This document shows positions 35,019 to 43,245 of a stretch of 64,000 nucleotides of DNA, piece by piece. The position numbers and the translations under genes are program-made. Under the pieces are notes generated by a model that saw nothing but the letters and a program-made list of their open reading frames with translations, had not been told where the DNA came from and ran no database searches. Position 1 is the stretch's first letter, and each line of letters opens with the position of its first letter. Origin of the DNA: UBA1672 sp051967755 (lineage in GTDB: Bacteria; Pseudomonadota; Alphaproteobacteria; Micavibrionales; Micavibrionaceae); NCBI GenBank assembly GCA_051967755.1, contig JBQDYD010000001.1:434001-498000 (forward strand), given 5' to 3'.

Positions 35019-35327
35019 TTAGTGCTCGTCACCGTGCTCTTCATCATGGTGATCATCGCCATGTTCGTCGCCATGGTCTTCATCATGATGGTCATCGCCG
35101 TGATCATCGCCATGCTCTTCATCAGCGTGCTCTTCGCCATGCTCTTCTTCGCCGGCTTCTGCTTCAGTAGCAGCAGCTTCTTCAGCTTGCGCTTCATCAG
35201 AAACAGATGGTGTTGCTGCTTCAGTTTTTTCAACTGCGATACCTGGCTTTGCTGCTTCTTCTGCGTGTGCAGATGCAAATGGTAGAGCAATCAATAGAGC
35301 TGCTAGTGTGAATAAGTACTTAGTCAT
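35019..35327 (-). CDS. secreted His/Asp/Glu tandem-repeat protein
   Basis: The 102-residue protein begins at ATG 35327 with a GAGGA site. It has a signal peptide (LFTLAALLIALPFASAHA, cleavage about residue 20), an Ala/Glu-rich linker and then a strongly repetitive C-terminus. The unit is about 13 residues (HGDDHGDDHHDED, then HGDEHGDDHHDEE, then HGDEH). It is 39 bases long at DNA level and repeated 2.4 times. Histidines alternate with acidic residues, which suits binding of zinc, nickel, copper or protons in the periplasm. The repeats make low-complexity ORFs in other frames, which are not genes. Function unknown. Confidence 0.8.
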   Translation of the reverse strand: MTKYLFTLAALLIALPFASAHAEEAAKPGIAVEKTEAATPSVSDEAQAEEAAATEAEAGEEEHGEEHADEEHGDDHGDDHHDEDHGDEHGDDHHDEEHGDEH

Positions 35328-35404
35328 GATAATTTTCCTCATTTTGTTAAGTCGCAATAAATACAAAATTTAGTGCGTTCATTACTATGCGCAGTTTTCA
35401 GAAA

Positions 35405-35432
35405 TTTTCAAGAGTATTTAGACTCTTGAAAA
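35405..35432 (-). terminator. terminator of guaB
   Basis: A perfect 11-bp stem (35405-35415 with 35422-35432) and a 6-base loop lies immediately after the guaB stop (35438) on the minus strand, with an AT-rich tail beyond it. Confidence 0.8.
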
Positions 35433-35437
35433 TCTGG

Positions 35438-36925
35438 CTAATCTGTACGGTAATTGGGGGCTTCGCGCGTAATTGTTACGTCATGAACGTGCGATTCCTT
35501 ATACCCTGCACCTGTCATGCGGATAAATTCGGCTTTTTCACGCATCTCGCGTACTGTTTTACAGCCTGTATAGCCCATAGACGCACGTAAACCGCCAACC
35601 ATTTGGTGAATGACATTGCCGATAGGGCCTTTATAGGGAACGCGTCCTTCAATCCCTTCGGGGACAAGCTTATTGGTTTTGTTGACGTTGCCTTGGAAGT
35701 AACGATCCGCAGAACCCTTTACCATGGCGCCAACTGATCCCATACCACGGTATGATTTATAAGAACGCCCCTGATATAGGATAACCTCACCCGGCGCTTC
35801 GTCTGTTCCTGCAAATACACCGCCCATCATTGCGGCGCGTGCGCCTGCGGCAATGGCTTTTGCAAAATCACCAGAATATTTAATACCACCATCTGCAACG
35901 ACAGGAATGCCTTTTGCTTCGCAGACGGAAACCACATTCATAATTGCGGTTAATTGCGGTACGCCAACCCCTGCCACAACGCGTGTGGTGCAAATTGATC
36001 CCGGGCCAATTCCGACTTTAATTGCATTCGCTCCTGCCTCAACCAATGCCAACGCGGCATCAGCGGTTGCGACATTACCGGCCATAATTTGCAAGCCAGG
36101 GTTTTCACGGCGGATATTGGCAACTGTATCAATAACCGCCTTAGAGTGACCATGCGCGGTGTCAACAACAACCAGGTCAAGGCCTGCTTCGGCAAGCGCG
36201 GCTGCGCGCTGCACGCCGTTAATATCGCCTGTTCCAACTGCCGCTGCTGCGCGGAGGCGATCTTCGGAGTCTTTGGCCGCCATAGGGAAGAGTTTAGATT
36301 TCTCAATGTCTTTTACCGTCATCAGGCCAAGACAATTCATTTTGTCGTCAACAATCAAAAGTTTTTCAATGCGGTGCTGATGCAGTAGCTTTTTCGCGTT
36401 TTCTTTTTCAATGTCAGGGGTAACAGTCACCAGATTTTCTGTTGTCATCAAATCTTTGATTGGCTGCATTTCATCATCGGCAAAACGCAGATCACGGTTT
36501 GTAAGAATTCCGACCAGCTTGCCGTTTTCTTCGGTAACAGGAAATCCTGAGATGTTGTAGCGCCCCATTAATTCCCATGCATCTTTGATTTTCGCATCAG
36601 GGCGGATTGTGATCGGATCCAAAACCATGGCTGATTCAAAGCGTTTAACTTTGCGTACCATTGCGGCTTGTTGTTCGATTTCCATGTTACGGTGCATTAC
36701 ACCCATACCGCCGTTTTGTGCCATGGCAATCGCCATATCAACACCTGTCACTGTATCCATCGCAGCAGACATAATCGGAATATTAAGGCGGATATCTTCG
36801 GTAAGTTGCGTCGATGTATCAACCTCATTCGGTTGCACTTCTGACGCACCGGGAAGCAATAGGACATCATCGAATGTCAGGGCTTCGGGGATTTGTGTGG
36901 GATCTTTAATTTTCTTTTGGGACAT
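35438..36925 (-). CDS. guaB: IMP dehydrogenase
   Basis: GuaB oxidises IMP to XMP, the step before GuaA. The 495-residue protein is a TIM barrel split by two CBS domains (about 95-210). The catalytic cysteine is in GPGSICTTRVVAGVGVPQ, and the active-site flap contains the YRGMGSVGAM and KGSADRYFQ segments. The C-terminus is complete. No other purine gene is adjacent. The start ATG at 36925 is preceded by about 190 bases of upstream sequence, which must hold its promoter. Confidence 0.98.
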   Translation of the reverse strand: MSQKKIKDPTQIPEALTFDDVLLLPGASEVQPNEVDTSTQLTEDIRLNIPIMSAAMDTVTGVDMAIAMAQNGGMGVMHRNMEIEQQAAMVRKVKRFESAMVLDPITIRPDAKIKDAWELMGRYNISGFPVTEENGKLVGILTNRDLRFADDEMQPIKDLMTTENLVTVTPDIEKENAKKLLHQHRIEKLLIVDDKMNCLGLMTVKDIEKSKLFPMAAKDSEDRLRAAAAVGTGDINGVQRAAALAEAGLDLVVVDTAHGHSKAVIDTVANIRRENPGLQIMAGNVATADAALALVEAGANAIKVGIGPGSICTTRVVAGVGVPQLTAIMNVVSVCEAKGIPVVADGGIKYSGDFAKAIAAGARAAMMGGVFAGTDEAPGEVILYQGRSYKSYRGMGSVGAMVKGSADRYFQGNVNKTNKLVPEGIEGRVPYKGPIGNVIHQMVGGLRASMGYTGCKTVREMREKAEFIRMTGAGYKESHVHDVTITREAPNYRTD

Positions 36926-37113
36926 GGCGCAAACCTCATCAACTTAAAACGGAGAAATTTGCAAGTGAGTTATAGCGGATTTTTCTAATAAGTAAAGGAG
37001 GAAATGCAATTGCGCGGAAACTAAATAAAATTGTTACGGAAAGTAACCTTTTATTAGAATTATTTAGATATCCTTAACTTGCACAAACAAGTTTATGGAT
37101 AGGTGGGATAAAA

Positions 37114-37674
37114 ATGGTACCGAGTAATGGTATTGTATCAATGTATACAAAGATAATGGGCGAGCAGTCTTTATTAGCTCTGGCACAGGGCAACCTCTTA
37201 AGTAATTTAGATCGAATAGCAAAAGTCAGAACGCATACATATCTTGCGTTTAATGGTCAGACTGAGCATGGCATCAGTCGGAATTTCGGATGTGATCGTT
37301 ACTATAGCTGGGAAGACACGATTATTGATTGTCGCAATGCGCCGAATTTGGCTGATAGTGATTATCTGAAGAATTGGGAAGATATGATCGCTGAGAATTC
37401 CCGTTTTGCGAAATTTAAAGAAAGCATGGAAAGTAAAATGGGTGGTCATATCACGATTGAGCCATTCTTTACGGTACTGCGCGGTCAGGATAATATGCGT
37501 TATAATATTAAGCGTCAGTCAAAGATTGAAGATTTTGATACAATCCGTGTCGGTATACGTATGAAGGCGCGCGATGAGTCTGCGTTTAAGGCGGGTTTAA
37601 ATGCATTAAAAGAAGCAGATAATCCGTTTAAAATGAAAACACGCGTCATGGAGCCAAGTATGCAGATGGCATAA
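37114..37674 (+). CDS. unknown protein, first of a tandem paralogous pair
   Basis: The 186-residue soluble protein resembles the next gene (37777) over its whole length. Shared landmarks are M-x-P at the start, an LALAQGNLL/FSMAEENII helix near residue 20, a YLAFNG/FIASNG turn near 42, DRYYSW/ERMYWW near 61-66, GGHITIEPFF/GGKIEVEPFA near 110-120 and DTIRVGI/DVVRLGF near 142. Identity is roughly 25 to 30 percent by eye, so the duplication is old. No signal peptide or known domain is present. A terminator follows at 37719. Confidence 0.7.
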   Translation: MVPSNGIVSMYTKIMGEQSLLALAQGNLLSNLDRIAKVRTHTYLAFNGQTEHGISRNFGCDRYYSWEDTIIDCRNAPNLADSDYLKNWEDMIAENSRFAKFKESMESKMGGHITIEPFFTVLRGQDNMRYNIKRQSKIEDFDTIRVGIRMKARDESAFKAGLNALKEADNPFKMKTRVMEPSMQMA

Positions 37675-37718
37675 GCGCCTAAGTTAAGTTTGTGAATTTT
37701 TTTGTATTATGATAATTG

Positions 37719-37747
37719 TCGTGCCCTGAAAACGGGCGCGATTTTTT
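37719..37747 (+). terminator. intrinsic terminator between the two paralogues
   Basis: An 8-bp stem (37719-37726 with 37734-37741, one G-T pair) and 7-base loop is followed by T residues at 37742-37747. It suggests that the second paralogue has its own promoter or receives only partial read-through. Confidence 0.8.
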
Positions 37748-37776
37748 GTGTCTGTAATATCTGACGGAGTGCATAC

Positions 37777-38334
37777 ATGATACCGGAAACGCGCATTACA
37801 AAAGCTTTTGTATCTTTGGCCGGCGAAGAGAAATTGTTTTCAATGGCGGAGGAGAATATCATCCAAAGCCTCAAATCTATTCAGTCAATCGGCCCTAGCG
37901 CTTTTATCGCGTCAAACGGTATGCGTGCAGATGGTAGCGCCACACGCGGGGCGGAGCGTATGTATTGGTGGCCGGGCTCCGAAATTGACGCGGGTTATGT
38001 TTCTGATTTTGTTTCTCAGGATAATCCTGATATGCAAGGGCTTGAGGGTGCATTGGCCTCGCGCGATGTTTTTAAAGCATTTGCAAATTATGTTTCCAAC
38101 GCGAGTGGTGGCAAGATTGAGGTAGAGCCTTTTGCTGATGTCGCTGTAACCAAGATTCGCGGGGAGGAAAAGGATGTTGTTCGTCTTGGTTTTGTGGCTA
38201 AGGCGGATACGGCCGAAATGTTTGAGGAGGGGCTGCAGAATCTACATGATGCAGAGCAACCGGAAAGAAAAACAGATTATGCGTCCATGATTCTGCCGCC
38301 AGAGGATTGCGGCAGTCTGACTTTCCGTGACTAA
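37777..38334 (+). CDS. unknown protein, second of the tandem paralogous pair
   Basis: This 185-residue protein is the paralogue of the 37114 gene. It keeps the FSMAEENII helix, the ERMYWW segment and the GGKIEVEPFA and VVRLGF strands. Extra cysteine appears only near the C-terminus (PPEDCGSL). It is soluble and lacks a signal peptide; the function is unknown. The ATG at 37777 is 17 bases after a GACGGAG-like ribosome site region. The stop overlaps the rlmE stop by 4 bases, tail to tail. Confidence 0.72.
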   Translation: MIPETRITKAFVSLAGEEKLFSMAEENIIQSLKSIQSIGPSAFIASNGMRADGSATRGAERMYWWPGSEIDAGYVSDFVSQDNPDMQGLEGALASRDVFKAFANYVSNASGGKIEVEPFADVAVTKIRGEEKDVVRLGFVAKADTAEMFEEGLQNLHDAEQPERKTDYASMILPPEDCGSLTFRD

Positions 38335-38999
38335 GGATTTCCCTTAAACCCTGTCGCGAGCACGAACTGTTCAGAACTTTCTTTGCGACTTGCCGGTGGT
38401 TTAACGTGCTTTACGACTTTAAATGATTTTTTCATTTCCTTAAGGAGCTGATCTTGTGCGCCGCCTTGAAAAACTTTGGCAACAAAGACGCCGTCTTCTT
38501 TTAGGACATCTTGTGCAAAGTAAAATGCCGCCTCGACCACCGCCATTATGCGCAAGTGATCCGTTTGTTTGTGGCCTGTGGTGTTGGGGGCCATATCACT
38601 CATTACGATATCGGCTTTTCCTGAGTTTGAGAGTTTGTTCAGTTCATCCTGAAGCTTTTCAGGTGCGTCATCATCCATGAAATCCATTTCAAAGGCCGTG
38701 ACGTCGGGCATTTCATCCATCGGCAACAGGTCAATCGCAATAACCTTGCAGCCCTTTTCTGTAGCGATTTGACACCAACCGCCCGGCGCTGCGCCAAGAT
38801 CAATAATGACCGCACCCGGTTTCAAGAAATTATGTTTTTCATCAATTTCTTTGAGCTTAAAAGCCGCGCGTCCGCGATATCCATGCTTTTCTGCCTCCAG
38901 AATATATGGGTCGTTAAGCTGTCTTTTGAGCCAGCGCGTCGAGGAGTTTTTACGTCCTTTTGCGGTTTTTACTTTGGTTTTCGGTTTATTACGCGACAT
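38331..38999 (-). CDS. rlmE: 23S rRNA U2552 2'-O-methyltransferase
   Basis: The 222-residue protein is RlmE/FtsJ. It has the SAM motif VIDLGAAPGGWCQIA, the K-D-K-E tetrad (K in FKLKEIDEK, D in DIVMSDMAPN, K in FVAKVFQGG, E near the C-terminus) and a basic N-terminus (KPKTKVKTAKGRKNSSTRWLKRQ). It methylates U2552 in the 50S A-loop at a late stage of assembly. A small four-helix membrane protein lies 17 bases upstream on the same strand. Confidence 0.96.
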   Translation of the reverse strand: MSRNKPKTKVKTAKGRKNSSTRWLKRQLNDPYILEAEKHGYRGRAAFKLKEIDEKHNFLKPGAVIIDLGAAPGGWCQIATEKGCKVIAIDLLPMDEMPDVTAFEMDFMDDDAPEKLQDELNKLSNSGKADIVMSDMAPNTTGHKQTDHLRIMAVVEAAFYFAQDVLKEDGVFVAKVFQGGAQDQLLKEMKKSFKVVKHVKPPASRKESSEQFVLATGFKGNP

Positions 39000-39016
39000 A
39001 TTTATATCTTCTTTTT

Positions 39017-39364
39017 TTAAAGCACCATCACAATTGAGCCTACCACAAAGATCATGAAGAAAAATGAAAGGCTGGCTGCCATGAATACAACGCCTTGTGT
39101 TTTGGCGGAAAAATGAGCCATTAGCAAGTATAGTATGTAAAACAAGCCTGATACGGCAAGCAGCCTTGTGTGGACTTTTGATTGCAGATAGTTGATAATG
39201 CCATACTCATATCCGATATAGGTCATGATTTCACCCTGTAGACGGATTAGGATCATAGAGCTAATGACGAACCCTAATGCCCACCATCTGTGCTTTTTAT
39301 GGACACCAAAATATAAGATCGGTATCCAAATTATATCTATCCAGTAATAAATCAGGTCTTCCAT
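39017..39364 (-). CDS. small integral membrane protein
   Basis: The 115-residue protein has four predicted membrane segments (about 5-20, 27-47, 65-85 and 90-113). No motif or family is recognised. It is divergent from the M48 gene (39382), only 17 bases away, so the two share a promoter region. rlmE follows 17 bases downstream, so the two minus-strand genes are probably co-transcribed. Confidence 0.7.
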   Translation of the reverse strand: MEDLIYYWIDIIWIPILYFGVHKKHRWWALGFVISSMILIRLQGEIMTYIGYEYGIINYLQSKVHTRLLAVSGLFYILYLLMAHFSAKTQGVVFMAASLSFFFMIFVVGSIVMVL

Positions 39365-39381
39365 ACGAATTAGTTTATGAC

Positions 39382-40749
39382 ATGCGGTATTTTAAAAATA
39401 GATTAAAAATAGTTTTTGTAGCTCTTGCCCTTTATATAGCGAGCTTTCCTGCCATTGCGCATGCGCAAAGATCCTCTCCCAGTCTTGTTAGGGATACGGA
39501 GATTGAGCGAACATTAAAAGAGTGGGCCTCGCCGATTTTTAAGGCCGCTAATCTAAACCCGAAGGCCGTGAATATAATTCTTGTTCAAAGTGACGTGATG
39601 AATGCATTTGTTGCAGGCGGGCCAAATATTTTCCTCTATACGGGGCTGATCAGTAAAACCGATAATCCCGGCGAATTAATAGGGGTGCTGGCGCATGAAA
39701 CGGGGCATATTACCGGCGGGCATTTGATACGAACGCGTGATGCACTGGAAAGGGCGTCATATGAAAGTATTATCGGCACAATTTTAGGTGTCGGCGCGGC
39801 GATAGTAAGCGGCGATAGCGCGGCCGTGCCGGCAATATCCATGGGGGGCACGTCAATTGCTCAAAGAAAATTTTTGGCGCATAGCAGGGTTCAGGAATCG
39901 AGTGCGGATCAAGCCGCTTTGACATTTTTTGAAAAGGCAAAAATGAATCCGACAGGGCTTGCGACCTTTATGGCGAAGCTTAAATCTCAAAGCTATATTC
40001 CCGAAAACCAGCAAAGTGAATATGTCAGAACCCACCCTTTGGTTGATAACAGAATTGAGGCATTGGAAAGGCGTATTGCAAATGCTCCGGCTAAAGATAA
40101 GCCGTTTCCTGAGAAATGGAAGGAGCAGCATGCACGGATGACGGCCAAATTGGTTGGCTTTATTACACCGCGACAAATTCCATGGGTGTATGATGATAAA
40201 GATAAATCGATTGCGGCTGAATATGCGCGTGCAATTGCCGCCTATCGCAATAGCAGCGTCACAGAAGCGATAGATCGTATCAATGCTCTTATCCGTCTGG
40301 AGCCAAATAACCCCTATTTTCTCGAGCTTAAGGGGCAAATGTTGGTGGATTTCGGGCGCGTAGAAGAGGCGTTGCCTTATTATAGGCAGGCGACATCATT
40401 GTTGCCTGATGCGCCGTTAATAGGTATTGCGCTTGCGCATGCATTAATTGAATCAAATAAAGCAGATGATACGGCAGTGTTTGAGGAGGCGATCGAATCC
40501 TTGCAGCGTGCCCTGCGTGATGAGCCAAGATCTTCGCGTATACACAGGCTCTTAGCCACGGCTTATGGACGCATGGGGCAAGAAAACAGGGCAAAAATCC
40601 ATCTTGCAGAAGAAGCTGTTTTGCAAAGGCGTTTTTCCTATGCTACACAACATGCTCAGGCGGTTCTGGCCAGCGAAGAAGAGGGCTCTGCCATTTGGAT
40701 TCAGGCCAATGATATTATTTCTTTTATAAAAACCATGAAAAATGGGTGA
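39382..40749 (+). CDS. M48 zinc metalloprotease with TPR repeats (BepA-like)
   Basis: The 455-residue protein from ATG 39382 has a signal peptide (cleavage after AHA about residue 28). The M48 peptidase domain has the zinc motif HETGH at H105, E106 and H109, and a third ligand in the ESSADQAAL segment about 65 residues later. Its C-terminal TPR domain spans about 280-440 (repeats such as RIHRLLATAYGRMGQENRAKIHL). E. coli BepA of this form works in the periplasm on LptD and BamA assembly and degrades misfolded outer membrane proteins. The frame is open upstream, but only this start gives a signal peptide. Confidence 0.93.
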   Translation: MRYFKNRLKIVFVALALYIASFPAIAHAQRSSPSLVRDTEIERTLKEWASPIFKAANLNPKAVNIILVQSDVMNAFVAGGPNIFLYTGLISKTDNPGELIGVLAHETGHITGGHLIRTRDALERASYESIIGTILGVGAAIVSGDSAAVPAISMGGTSIAQRKFLAHSRVQESSADQAALTFFEKAKMNPTGLATFMAKLKSQSYIPENQQSEYVRTHPLVDNRIEALERRIANAPAKDKPFPEKWKEQHARMTAKLVGFITPRQIPWVYDDKDKSIAAEYARAIAAYRNSSVTEAIDRINALIRLEPNNPYFLELKGQMLVDFGRVEEALPYYRQATSLLPDAPLIGIALAHALIESNKADDTAVFEEAIESLQRALRDEPRSSRIHRLLATAYGRMGQENRAKIHLAEEAVLQRRFSYATQHAQAVLASEEEGSAIWIQANDIISFIKTMKNG

Positions 40750-40809
40750 CTTTTTTACAATACTGAACGAATATTAAACTAACAGCATTTTATAGCGAGG
40801 AGTATAAAC

Positions 40810-41568
40810 TTGATTAAAACATTGAAAGACATAAAAATTCTGGGTTTGGCAGCAACTGCAGGTGCGTTGCTTATGGCGGCTCCGATAAGCTCTGCACATG
40901 CAGAAAGTGCTTTTACACCTGAGCAGCAAGCGGAAATCGAAACCCTTGTTAAGAAATATATTTCTGAAAATCCGGATCTGATCTTACAATCTGTAAAGCA
41001 ATATCAGGAAGATCAAGAGCGCAAAATGATGCAAAGTGCGCAAGATAACTTGAAGGAATATCAAGAATTTTTTGCTGACAAAACATTGCCTATGGCAGGT
41101 AACCCTGATGGTGACGTAACTGTTGTTGAGTTTTTTGATTTCAACTGTGGTTATTGTAAAAAGGCATTCGAAGATGTTCAAAAACTGGTTGATGAAGACA
41201 GCAATCTAAGGGTTGTCTTCATGGATATGCCTATCTTGAGCCCGTCTTCACAAAAAATGTCTGAAATTGCGCTGGCTGCGCACAAGCAAGGTAAGTATTT
41301 TGAAATGCATACGGCGTTGATGGATTACCGTGGAAGTCAAAGTGAATCAGCGTTTTTAAAGCTTGCTGAAGATCTTGGTCTGGACATGGAGAAGTTGAAG
41401 GCAGATATGAAGAGCGCAGAGGTTCAAACAACCATTACCAAGACGAAGCAAATTGCTCAGGCGCTTGGTATCCGTGGTACGCCGGGTTTCGTGGTCGGTG
41501 CGCAACTATATCCCGGTTATGTAGGTTTGGAAGCTTTACGTAATGCTGTTAAGGACAGTAGATCATAA
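40810..41568 (+). CDS. DsbA-family thiol-disulfide protein (Com1/ScsC-like)
   Basis: The 252-residue protein starts at TTG 40810 with an AGGAG site about 7 bases before. It has a signal peptide (to about residue 31, cleavage after AHA), a helical N-terminal region typical of trimeric ScsC/Com1 proteins (residues 35-90), and a DsbA fold with the CGYC active site at C113-C116 and the cis-Pro segment RGTPGF near 216. It moves disulfides between periplasmic proteins. A second DsbA-like gene follows 42 bases downstream. Confidence 0.93.
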   Translation: MIKTLKDIKILGLAATAGALLMAAPISSAHAESAFTPEQQAEIETLVKKYISENPDLILQSVKQYQEDQERKMMQSAQDNLKEYQEFFADKTLPMAGNPDGDVTVVEFFDFNCGYCKKAFEDVQKLVDEDSNLRVVFMDMPILSPSSQKMSEIALAAHKQGKYFEMHTALMDYRGSQSESAFLKLAEDLGLDMEKLKADMKSAEVQTTITKTKQIAQALGIRGTPGFVVGAQLYPGYVGLEALRNAVKDSRS

Positions 41569-41610
41569 GTCGATATTACACTTATTCACTAAAAATGAAG
41601 AAATAGCCCT

Positions 41611-42219
41611 ATGAAACGGATTAATAAAATTCTTATCGTCCTGCTGGTTGTGGCTGTTTCTTATTTGCTCTATGCGCATACAAAAAATGTGAATGAGCAA
41701 ATCGCAAGAGCATATGATGTTCCTGCAAAATATACCCAAACCTCGCCTGGCGCGGATATTGTGGTGATGGATTTCAATAACTACAAATGTGAAATTTGTC
41801 GTCAATTTCATCCTGTTTTAAAAGAGGCGCTCGCACGTGATGGGCGTGTTCGATATATATCTCGTTCTGTTACGTGGGGGGACGGTGATTGGGGCAAGAC
41901 CCTGATAACCGCAGCCTACGCGGCAGGTGAGCAGGGTAAATTTATCGAAATGCATGATGCAATATACGAAAATTGGCCTGTGAACGATATGACCGGCCTG
42001 TATCGCGCGGCAGAATCAGCCGGCATTGATACAAAACAATTAAGTCGTGATATGAATACTGCGGATGTTAATCAACATGCAGAAGAGAATATTCAGTTTT
42101 TTCAAGACTGGGGTATAAACAGAACGCCGACGCTATTGATCGGAAAAAGAAACTTCTTTAAGCCCACGCCTGACACGACTGTAGATGATGTTCTTAGGGA
42201 ATTTGAAAAGGTGCGTTAG
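41611..42219 (+). CDS. membrane-anchored DsbA-family protein
   Basis: The 202-residue protein has one N-terminal membrane segment (about 7-22) that looks uncleaved, and a DsbA-like domain with active site CEIC at C60-C63 and cis-Pro in NRTPTLLIG near 170. The fold is anchored in the inner membrane and faces the periplasm. It is downstream of a soluble DsbA-like gene, so the two may form a paired oxidase/isomerase system. No DsbB gene was seen. Confidence 0.88.
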   Translation: MKRINKILIVLLVVAVSYLLYAHTKNVNEQIARAYDVPAKYTQTSPGADIVVMDFNNYKCEICRQFHPVLKEALARDGRVRYISRSVTWGDGDWGKTLITAAYAAGEQGKFIEMHDAIYENWPVNDMTGLYRAAESAGIDTKQLSRDMNTADVNQHAEENIQFFQDWGINRTPTLLIGKRNFFKPTPDTTVDDVLREFEKVR

Positions 42220-42252
42220 GGGATTTTTCAGCCGCGCCGAAAAGAAAAAATC

Positions 42253-42687
42253 ATGCAAAGAATATTAATACTTAACGGACCGAATTTGAACATGCTTGGC
42301 ATGCGAGAGCCTGAAATATATGGCGATCAGACGCTTTCGGATATCGAAACGCTATGTGTAGAACAAGCCAATAAAATGGGGTGGTCTATCGATTTCCGTC
42401 AGTCTAACCATGAGGGCGAGTTGGTTGATTGGATACAAGGCGCCGTAGATAATTACGGTGGTGTCATTATTAATGCGGCGGCTTATACCCATACATCTGT
42501 CGCAATTCATGATGCGCTGAAGCTATTATCATGCCCGATTATTGAGGTTCATCTTTCTAACCCGAAAGAACGTGAGGAATTCCGCCATTTTTCATATATT
42601 GAGCCCGTTGCGAGCGCAGTCATTGCAGGTCAAGGCGCGTTAGGGTATATTCAAGCACTTGAGAAACTTAGGGACGTTTTATCGTAA
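42253..42687 (+). CDS. aroQ: type II 3-dehydroquinate dehydratase
   Basis: AroQ catalyses the third step of the shikimate route. The 144-residue enzyme has the NGPNLNMLGMREPEIYG start, the flexible-loop arginine and tyrosine (YG, then FRQSNHEGELVDW), INAAAYTHTSVA, and the catalytic histidine in EVHLSNPKEREEFRH. Length is typical and the dodecamer fold is assumed. It precedes accBC, a common order in alphaproteobacteria. Confidence 0.97.
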   Translation: MQRILILNGPNLNMLGMREPEIYGDQTLSDIETLCVEQANKMGWSIDFRQSNHEGELVDWIQGAVDNYGGVIINAAAYTHTSVAIHDALKLLSCPIIEVHLSNPKEREEFRHFSYIEPVASAVIAGQGALGYIQALEKLRDVLS

Positions 42688-42702
42688 AACCGACTCAAGC
42701 CT

Positions 42703-42731
42703 TTGACATTAGTCCATAACTTTTGTATTCA
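42703..42731 (+). promoter_or_regulatory. candidate sigma-70 promoter of accBC
   Basis: A perfect TTGACA at 42703-42708 is followed after 17 bases by TATTCA (42726-42731). It lies 44 bases before the accB start and just after aroQ. The -10 is a poor match, so this is tentative. Confidence 0.4.
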
Positions 42732-42774
42732 AATGTTTGGCTAAAAATACTGAAAAACAACAATAAGATTTTTG

Positions 42775-43227
42775 ATGAAAATAGATTCCGAAGCGATCAG
42801 AGAACTTGCTGATCTTTTAAATGAAACCGGCCTTACCGAAGTTGAGGTGGCCGATGGTGATAAAGTTATCAGAGTGAGTAAGGGCAACACTGTCATTGCG
42901 GGTGGTCCTGCCCCTGCTGTGACGATGCAGTCTGATCCTGCTGTGCCTCAACAGGCAAGTATGGATGCCCCTGCGAGTGTACCGTCATCGCATCCGGGCG
43001 CAGTAAAGTCACCAATGGTTGGAACGGCATATTTACAGTCCGAACCTGGTGAGCCCCCATTTGTTAAAAAGGGTACAAATGTAAATGCCGGTGATACGCT
43101 TTTGATTATCGAGGCGATGAAGGTTATGAATCCGATTAAGGCCGAAGTATCAGGAACAGTGACACAAGTTCTTGTTGAAAATGGTGAGCCGGTCGAATTT
43201 GGCGATGTTTTAGTGGTTATTGAATAA
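42775..43227 (+). CDS. accB: biotin carboxyl carrier protein of acetyl-CoA carboxylase
   Basis: The 150-residue AccB carries the biotinyl lysine in EAMKVMN near residue 115. An N-terminal helical part, a Pro/Ala-rich linker (about 45-75) and a lipoyl/biotinyl domain follow the usual layout. I start at ATG 42775; a TTG at 42772 is directly before it. accC follows 18 bases downstream, so they form one operon. Confidence 0.96.
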   Translation: MKIDSEAIRELADLLNETGLTEVEVADGDKVIRVSKGNTVIAGGPAPAVTMQSDPAVPQQASMDAPASVPSSHPGAVKSPMVGTAYLQSEPGEPPFVKKGTNVNAGDTLLIIEAMKVMNPIKAEVSGTVTQVLVENGEPVEFGDVLVVIE

Positions 43228-43245
43228 CCCGTTTGTAAGGTGCCC

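Noticed and set aside
35015..35290. ORFs of about 90 residues in other frames of the His/Asp/Glu repeat
   Set aside because: They arise from the tandem DNA repeat and have low-complexity sequence.
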